Shown: positions 33,635-38,933 of the stretch, piece after piece
Layout: the number at the start of each line of letters is the position of its first letter
How positions within the stretch are numbered: the stretch's first letter is position 1
Source: an uncultured Candidatus Poseidoniales archaeon
Lineage (GTDB): Archaea > Thermoplasmatota > Poseidoniia > Poseidoniales > Poseidoniaceae
NCBI GenBank assembly: GCA_902520595.1
Contig: CABYOM010000009.1
Coordinates: 1-38,933 of the forward strand
Length of the DNA stretch: 38,933 bases
Direction of reading: 5' to 3'
Notes under the pieces: model-generated
The model's database searches: none
Told to the model about the DNA's origin: nothing
The model's input: only the letters and a program-made list of their open reading frames with translations
Made by a program: the position numbers and the translations under genes

Positions 33635-36280
33635 CTACTTTCGCGCCGCTGCTTCTGCTTGGGCAATTGTTGCCCTAACGGCAATTGCAGTATCTGGCGT
33701 AACTGAGATACTGGTAATTCCACAGTCGATTAAAAATGGCGGGAATTCATCTGGGAAATCAGAGGGAGCCTGCCCGCAAATTCCTATTTCCAAACCCTGT
33801 GCATTGAATTTCCTTACAATATCGCGAATCATTGACTTTACCGCTGGAGAGCGAGCATCGACCGGATTTTGATATCCTTCTAAATCATCACGAGAGACCG
33901 CATAAACGGTTTGAACCAGGTCATTGGAACCAATTGAACCACCGGCTAAATCCATCATTTCCATGAATCTGTCCGCTTCAATAGCATTGGAAGGTAATTC
34001 AACCATAACGAACAGTTCAGTGCCGGAATTTGGCCCAATATTGTGTTCATCGAGCAAATTCTTCACCATTTGACCTTCTTCTGGTGTGCGACAAAAGGGC
34101 ACCATCAATTGTAAATTATCGAGTCCAAAGTCGTATCGAACTGATTTCATTGCTGCGATTTCCATCTCAAAGGCTGGCTTAAATTTCTCATCGAGATAAC
34201 GTGAAGCTCCTCGCCATGCAATCATCGGGTTTTCTTCAACAGGTTCAAAGATAGCACCACCCAGCAATTCCCGATATTCATTGGATTTGAAATCTGATAA
34301 TCGAACGAGAACGGGCCGTGGATAGAATGCTGCACAAATTAGTCCAACCCCTTCACGTAATTTGTCGATGAATAAATCGCGCTTGTCTGAATAAGCCCAA
34401 GCTCGGCTATCCAGTGATTCTACTAGCGTGCGTATGTCATTGATATCTGCGCCAGCAAATGATTCATGGTACGGCTTTAACCCTTCAGATAATTCTCCCG
34501 TTTCAACATAACTTTTCAACTCATCATGGTGAACAAACGCCAGTGGGTGGATGCCGAGTTCTGAAGATAAAATAAATTCGATTCGAGCCAGTCCAACTCC
34601 GTCAACAGGCAATCTTGAATCGGTCAATGACTTGGTTGGAAAACCAACATTCAGTTTTATTTTCGTCGTCAAATCAAGATCTTCATCAAAGGAAATCTCC
34701 TCGATGTCAAACGGTACTTCGCCTGAATAAACGTAGCCAGTATCACCCTCTGCACAACAGCCGGTTACCGTTGTAAAAGGAGGCAAATCCATGGCATCAG
34801 AGCATCCTACAATTGCCGGTATTCCAAACTCACGAGCAATGATTGCTGCGTGTGAAGTTCGTCCGCCTTTGCGAGTAATTATCAGCGATGCTTGCTTCAT
34901 TAGCGGTTCCCAATCGGGTGTAGTCATCTCGGTAACCAATACATCACCTTGCTCAAAGACCGATAGTTCAGAGGACACCTCTTCCATCGACATACCGCTT
35001 TCCAACAGGTTGCGCAACTCACGCTTGCCCTCTAGAACCTCGCCATAGGTTCGGTACAATCTGACTTTTCCAGTACCAATTCGCTTACCTACCGCCTGTC
35101 CAGTAGCCATCACTCGCCCGGATTTTTTGAGCTTCGCAGCCAAAATTTCATCGATTTTGTAAACGGTCATCTTGCTGCTTTCTTGTTTTGAGTGGATGGT
35201 TTCAGGCCTTGCTTGAACGATAAATAAGTCTCCAGAAACACCGTCTTTAGCCCATTCGATATCCATTGGCTTAGAGAAATAATCTTCTATTTTCAACGCC
35301 ATTTCTGCCAATTCAATACATTCTTCTCTGGTCAAAGACCACTGTCGCCTTTGGTCGAATGGAACTGCAATTGACTGAACATCATTCGCTGCCTCTTCAT
35401 GATAAATCATCATCTGCTCTTTGCTACCCAAAGTTCGGTGAACGACTGGAAAGTTTCCTTTTCGGAGGCCTTCTTTCCACACGGTGAACGTGTCGGGAGA
35501 AACCACTCCCTGTACCACTAATTCCCCGAGTCCGTACGACGAGCCGATGTGTATGACGCCGTCATGTCCAGAATCAGGATCAATGGTAAACATCACTCCC
35601 GAGCAGGCCTTATCGGACCTTGCCATTTTCATCACAACGACTGCAATTGCGCTGTCAAGTGGATGCATGCCGTGTTCTATGTGGTAGCCAATCGCCCGTT
35701 CGGTGAACATACTCGCTACACATCGGCGCCACTTCTCAATGATATCTTGGTCACCGCTAACGTTGAGGTAGGATTCATATTGGCCGGCAAACGATGCTTC
35801 AGCAGAATCTTCTGTGGTCGCTGATGAGCGAACAGCAACATCCACTCCAGCATGATACAAGTCACACAGCCTACCGTATTCCTGTGCAATTTCCTGCTTT
35901 ATTTCATCAGGCACAGGAGTTTCACGCACCAATGAGCGAGCCAAGGTAGCTCTGCTGTTGAGATTCAGATGGTCTTGTGGATCAGCATCTCGAAGGCACA
36001 CTTCCAACGCTTCGGCCAATGTGGAGCATTTTATCGCCGCATTTCGCAGTTGTTCAACGTCTTCAGGAGCACCAACGTTATTCCATGTGGATTCAGGAAT
36101 TGTTGCATGAATAAATTGCTTAAACGCAACCGTAGTCAACGTAAAGCCGTTTGGCACCTTGACTCCGATTTTAGATAATTTTTGAAACATCTCACCAAGC
36201 GATGCACCTTTTCCGCCTACAGTGGCAACATCTTTCATATCAGCATTTGAGAACCATTCGGTGAGTTTGGCTGTAGCCAT
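33635..36280 (-). CDS. ppsA: Phosphoenolpyruvate synthase (pyruvate, water dikinase)
   Basis: This enzyme makes PEP from pyruvate and ATP for gluconeogenesis, producing AMP and phosphate. The N-terminal ATP-binding domain begins VGGKGASLGEM (about 21-31) and includes VRSSATTEDSAEASFAGQYES. The swivelling domain carries the phospho-histidine His477 in KGGRTSHAAI. The C-terminal barrel includes the catalytic Cys835 in IGICGQAPSDFP, close to the end at 881 residues. The length is somewhat above the usual 760-820 for archaeal PpsA, but no extra domain stands out. ATG 36280 is chosen because a TATA-like TTATTA lies about 25 nt upstream; GTG 36289 is the alternative. Pyruvate phosphate dikinase is excluded because the motif set is PpsA-like. 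Confidence 0.94.
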   Translation of the reverse strand: MATAKLTEWFSNADMKDVATVGGKGASLGEMFQKLSKIGVKVPNGFTLTTVAFKQFIHATIPESTWNNVGAPEDVEQLRNAAIKCSTLAEALEVCLRDADPQDHLNLNSRATLARSLVRETPVPDEIKQEIAQEYGRLCDLYHAGVDVAVRSSATTEDSAEASFAGQYESYLNVSGDQDIIEKWRRCVASMFTERAIGYHIEHGMHPLDSAIAVVVMKMARSDKACSGVMFTIDPDSGHDGVIHIGSSYGLGELVVQGVVSPDTFTVWKEGLRKGNFPVVHRTLGSKEQMMIYHEEAANDVQSIAVPFDQRRQWSLTREECIELAEMALKIEDYFSKPMDIEWAKDGVSGDLFIVQARPETIHSKQESSKMTVYKIDEILAAKLKKSGRVMATGQAVGKRIGTGKVRLYRTYGEVLEGKRELRNLLESGMSMEEVSSELSVFEQGDVLVTEMTTPDWEPLMKQASLIITRKGGRTSHAAIIAREFGIPAIVGCSDAMDLPPFTTVTGCCAEGDTGYVYSGEVPFDIEEISFDEDLDLTTKIKLNVGFPTKSLTDSRLPVDGVGLARIEFILSSELGIHPLAFVHHDELKSYVETGELSEGLKPYHESFAGADINDIRTLVESLDSRAWAYSDKRDLFIDKLREGVGLICAAFYPRPVLVRLSDFKSNEYRELLGGAIFEPVEENPMIAWRGASRYLDEKFKPAFEMEIAAMKSVRYDFGLDNLQLMVPFCRTPEEGQMVKNLLDEHNIGPNSGTELFVMVELPSNAIEADRFMEMMDLAGGSIGSNDLVQTVYAVSRDDLEGYQNPVDARSPAVKSMIRDIVRKFNAQGLEIGICGQAPSDFPDEFPPFLIDCGITSISVTPDTAIAVRATIAQAEAAARK

Positions 36281-36427
36281 AGTAAACACTACATTGATTC
36301 AGTAATAAGTAGGAGTTTAAATCCACGAGGAAGTTCTTAACTTTTTGGCCTCAGAAAAGAGTTTACATTCATCGATTCAAACCGACAACTTTAGTCAGAT
36401 TCATGAAGAGTCATTGGAAGATTGCCT

Positions 36428-37819
36428 TCAAGCACATACACCGTTCGGATCGTCCCAGTTCTTGATGTCAAGTGAACTACCAGAACCAAAGGAGTATGCT
36501 ACGCCTCCACCGTTATCACCGTATACCGCTCCAATAGTGTTTGAGTTTGGTTCAATTATCGTTTCATTGGTGGTTCCAAAATTGTAGATGTGAATGGTGA
36601 CCTCGGTGTATAACAATCTGCTAATTGTTAGTTCCACATCAGACTGACAGAAATATGCATCATAAGTATTGTATGCTGTGGTTCCAATCAAGAAGCCTTC
36701 CTCGGCCTCCTCAAAAATTTGAGAATCTGTCTCATAGGATGAATCCCAAGCCAAAAACACACTCTCACAACCTTCGTTAGCCCCACTTACATACGTCACT
36801 CTCCAGCACTTAGTTGAATCTTCAGTGTAGTAACCACCTTCAAACCAAGTACCAAAATCACTCTCGACTTCTTGCACTAATTGCGGAGCGAAATCATTCA
36901 AGTCACTATCTGATTGTGCCGCAGTGGTTGCATTCCACATCTCTCTAGACAAATAACGAATGGATTCTTTTTCATCGTTACTCGAGTCCATATTGAATGG
37001 AAGGTCATCTTCTAAAAGAGACCATAAGTCCGAACAAGTAATTGGAAGAAACCAACAAGCATGAATCGTAAGGTAAATTTGGTGTTTAACCTCAAATGTC
37101 TGGGTATCAATTGCGTTAACTAAATCAGTCCCGAATCTATGATCAAAGTCATCAGCTAGAGAAGATACAAAATTATTGACAAGTTCTAAATTTTCTATGT
37201 ATTCATTCTTTGCCGCGAGCGTTGAATTTAGGCTTGAGACCTGACTCTGAAGCGAACTTATTTCGCTTAGTGCGCTATTGTAGGCCGCATAAGTGCTGTT
37301 CAGTGTGGCCGATAAATTGCTCATGGATTGGCTCATGGCTGAGATTTGTGCAGAAAGGTTGGCCATCGTTGAGTTATACTGCTCAGTGAATTCTTCCATA
37401 GTCTCATTGTGGTATTGTTGCATATCCGTCATAGTGGTGTTTATCACGTCCATGGCACTGTAAGCCATAGCCAATTGATTCTCTAGCAGGGTAACCATTT
37501 GTCCAAGGTTTGTGGCGTTTGCCTCTGCGGCGGCAAGACTTGCCTCTGCGACAGCATGTTGTGACTGAAGTGCTATCAAATCTGCTTCCGATTGTCCAAT
37601 TGTTGCGTTCAAGGATTCCAATTGCGCCTGAAGGGCATTAGCATTCGCTTCGCTCATACTTAGGTTGTCTTGCAAGCCTTCGATGAGAACAGCATCTTCG
37701 GCTTTTTCGTCTTCATGTTCTTCAACTGCGGTGTCATAATTGTCTTGGCTAACACAGCCAGCTAGAGATGCGGTCATCATAAGCAGTGTAAAGTAAATAG
37801 CTTTCAATTTGAGGTCCAT
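36428..37819 (-). CDS. Lipoprotein with long N-terminal coiled coil
   Basis: This 463-residue protein starts with a short basic region and a hydrophobic segment ending in the lipobox SLAGC (Cys22), so it should be lipid-anchored outside the membrane. Residues about 35-220 are a long heptad-rich coiled coil of Ala, Leu, Ser, Asn and Gln (EANANALQAQLESLNATIG pattern) with many Asn-X-Ser/Thr sites. A globular C-terminal domain (about 225-463) has several cysteines. I do not recognise it. The 138-bp spacer to ppsA and the 138-bp spacer on the right show only A+T-rich DNA. It may space an adhesin or enzyme away from the membrane, which is inferred from shape only. Confidence 0.78.
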   Translation of the reverse strand: MDLKLKAIYFTLLMMTASLAGCVSQDNYDTAVEEHEDEKAEDAVLIEGLQDNLSMSEANANALQAQLESLNATIGQSEADLIALQSQHAVAEASLAAAEANATNLGQMVTLLENQLAMAYSAMDVINTTMTDMQQYHNETMEEFTEQYNSTMANLSAQISAMSQSMSNLSATLNSTYAAYNSALSEISSLQSQVSSLNSTLAAKNEYIENLELVNNFVSSLADDFDHRFGTDLVNAIDTQTFEVKHQIYLTIHACWFLPITCSDLWSLLEDDLPFNMDSSNDEKESIRYLSREMWNATTAAQSDSDLNDFAPQLVQEVESDFGTWFEGGYYTEDSTKCWRVTYVSGANEGCESVFLAWDSSYETDSQIFEEAEEGFLIGTTAYNTYDAYFCQSDVELTISRLLYTEVTIHIYNFGTTNETIIEPNSNTIGAVYGDNGGGVAYSFGSGSSLDIKNWDDPNGVCA

Positions 37820-37930
37820 ATCGCATTGCAAATGTAGTTAGGCAATTATGCTTTCCCTTGATTCAGAAACTCCCACACTTGGATCAAAATATACATTTTA
37901 AAAATACAATTCTTTGTTAACACCAAAATT

Positions 37931-37940
37931 ATGTATATGT
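37931..37940 (+). promoter_or_regulatory. TATA-like element of the zinc-ribbon protein gene
   Basis: ATGTATATGT lies about 23 nt before the ATG at 37958. Transcription would begin at or very near the start codon. Confidence 0.45.
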
Positions 37941-37957
37941 GCCCCCTATGATAAATT

Positions 37958-38716
37958 ATGAAAGATAACGCTAAGTTGTGCGTTAATTCACTTTGCTCAG
38001 AGGAGCAACTCTATGGAATTGACCTTTGTGAAGAACACTTCTTGGCAGGTGGAAAATATCAATCTGCAAGTGCCAAAAAACGTTTGAAAATTATTATTTC
38101 TTATTTCCGTGATGAGGACCTAGCCTCCAATTTTACACAAGGTCAAGGGAGTATAATGCATAACTTATACTTCGGAACCATAAAAGTAAGTGTTGCAAGA
38201 GATCGAATTAATCGAGTAGCTCGTATAGAAAATCTGCCTCTATTAGACATTAGAATACCGATGTCCAATGATGATGTGAGAAGAAAAGCGTGGTGGGAAA
38301 AGGTCGAAGATTCTTCCAAATGCCATAGATGCCAAGAAGTAGAAGAAGAGCATTGTTTTTACCTTGATGGCCCAATGTTATGCGCAGATTGTATCAAAAA
38401 TTCGGTTCACTTCAAATCAGGTAAACCAAAATACAAACTTGTTCAAAAAATCTCACGCAAATGTGTAAATTGTAGTTCATATGATTTACCTAATTCGGAT
38501 TTGATTGGCCTTGACGGTGCTGTTATACCAGCCGGCAGACTATGCTGGAATTGTGCTGATAGCGAGATTGCCATGAATAAACGAGGGTATTCTGGATTTG
38601 AAAAATGTGATGAATGTCTTACATACTCCACCAGAGGAGCATACAAAGTAAGGAATCACGATGATGTTATTTTAGAAAATGAATGCGACGGTTGTTATCG
38701 GGTTCACAAAAGATAA
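37958..38716 (+). CDS. Unknown protein with four predicted zinc-binding modules
   Basis: This 252-residue protein has three Cys4 sites with regular layout: C122/C125/C142/C145, C169/C172/C196/C199 and C217/C220/C243/C246. An N-terminal C8/C13/C24/H27 site adds a possible fourth. The spacing between CxxC pairs (16, 23 and 22) and a shared LDG or DD turn between them suggest duplicated zinc ribbons. No enzyme motif or membrane segment is seen, and DNA, RNA or protein binding is the usual role of such modules. The gene is clearly richer in A+T than its neighbours (three 60-bp rows average about 37% G+C). It ends 101 bp from the 3' end of tRNA-Tyr, which may mean that it was acquired. Function is unknown. 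Confidence 0.72.
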   Translation: MKDNAKLCVNSLCSEEQLYGIDLCEEHFLAGGKYQSASAKKRLKIIISYFRDEDLASNFTQGQGSIMHNLYFGTIKVSVARDRINRVARIENLPLLDIRIPMSNDDVRRKAWWEKVEDSSKCHRCQEVEEEHCFYLDGPMLCADCIKNSVHFKSGKPKYKLVQKISRKCVNCSSYDLPNSDLIGLDGAVIPAGRLCWNCADSEIAMNKRGYSGFEKCDECLTYSTRGAYKVRNHDDVILENECDGCYRVHKR

Positions 38717-38817
38717 CTCTTTGACAATTAAGGCTTGTAAACCCATCATGGTCTCACATTCCCAGACTCTGTTCAAACCCAATTGAGCGTGGACAATCCG
38801 AACTGATGGAATTAGAG

Positions 38818-38918
38818 TCCCCGCTCCCAGACTTGAACTGGGGACACCCTGATGTCTGCTGAGACGTTTGTTTTTACACAACTACAGTCAGGTGCTCTAC
38901 CAACTGAGCTAAGCGAGG
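38818..38918 (-). tRNA. tRNA-Tyr(GUA) with a bulge-helix-bulge intron
   Basis: The full cloverleaf can be folded by eye. The acceptor stem CCTCGCT/AGCGGGG has a C1-G72 pair, the tyrosine identity element of archaea and eukaryotes, and discriminator A73. The D arm is GCTC/GAGC and the T arm is CCCAG/CTGGG with loop TTCAAGT. The anticodon stem is CCTGA/TCAGG with anticodon GTA. A 28-nt intron lies between positions 37 and 38. CCA is not encoded. The anticodon region fits a canonical bulge-helix-bulge splice site: three-base bulges AGT and ACA flank a four-base-pair helix (CTGT with GCAG), so an archaeal splicing endonuclease should cut it. Confidence 0.93.
38854..38881 (-). other. Intron of tRNA-Tyr
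   Basis: This 28-nt insertion lies between G37 and A38 of the tRNA. The cuts AG|T and AC|A fall within three-base bulges separated by four base pairs, the standard archaeal splice motif. The intron is too short to encode a protein. Confidence 0.88.
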
Positions 38919-38933
38919 TATTCCAACGCACCA

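Noticed and set aside
38672-38881. 69-aa minus-strand ORF at the right end
   Set aside because: It overlaps the tRNA-Tyr gene and the end of the zinc-ribbon gene, so it is not a likely protein gene.

Overview
The window looks like a piece of a planktonic Marine Group II archaeon (Poseidoniales, phylum Thermoplasmatota). This is inferred, not proven by a marker gene. Archaeal signs are a tRNA-Tyr with a C1-G72 pair and a bulge-helix-bulge intron, two wyosine-base enzymes (TYW1 and TYW2), an AbrB/PhoU phosphate regulator, and TATA boxes about 25 nt before many start codons, implying leaderless mRNAs. Signs of a sunlit marine life are two photolyases, UvrC, PEP synthase and many large secreted or membrane-anchored surface proteins. 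Genes are tightly packed, with several convergent pairs that abut or overlap. There is no rRNA, CRISPR array or insertion sequence.

Layout. 1-4.4 kb: TYW1 and a PiT phosphate transporter carrying a PhoU-like tail, divergent from an AbrB/PhoU regulator. 4.5-4.8 kb: two overlapping paralogous microprotein genes. 4.9-10.6 kb: an ABC operon (ATPase, 1207-aa FtsX/MacB-like permease with inserted pentapeptide repeats, second ATPase with a zinc ribbon, DUF3817 membrane protein). 10.6-20.2 kb: cupin, membrane proteins, phosphoglycerate mutase, DUF1499 protein, JAMM metalloprotease, acidic WYR-tailed protein, membrane-anchored CocE/NonD hydrolase, secreted cyclophilin and TYW2. 20.2-23.3 kb: a 1048-aa surface protein of unknown function. 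23.3-33.1 kb: UvrC, a DsrE/SRPBCC/thioredoxin-fold trio, a class I-type photolyase, a TSP3-repeat surface protein and a class II-type photolyase with an extra C-terminal domain. 33.2-38.9 kb: a small domain protein resembling ones I recall from algal genomes, PEP synthase, a coiled-coil lipoprotein, an A+T-rich multi-zinc-ribbon protein and the intron-bearing tRNA-Tyr.

How the genes fit together. UvrC and the photolyases suit UV repair in surface water. PEP synthase and phosphoglycerate mutase serve gluconeogenesis and lower glycolysis. PiT and the AbrB/PhoU regulator handle phosphate. TYW1 and TYW2 carry out successive steps of wyosine modification of tRNA-Phe, although their genes are 18 kb apart. 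The ABC operon and the large anchored proteins belong to the cell envelope. The least explained items are the pentapeptide-bearing permease operon, the tandem microproteins, the shared C-terminal WYR tail, the photolyase extension and the 1048-aa protein. Start codons were chosen by ribosome-binding sites, TATA spacing and family starts. No database search was possible, so all family names rest on recognised motifs.
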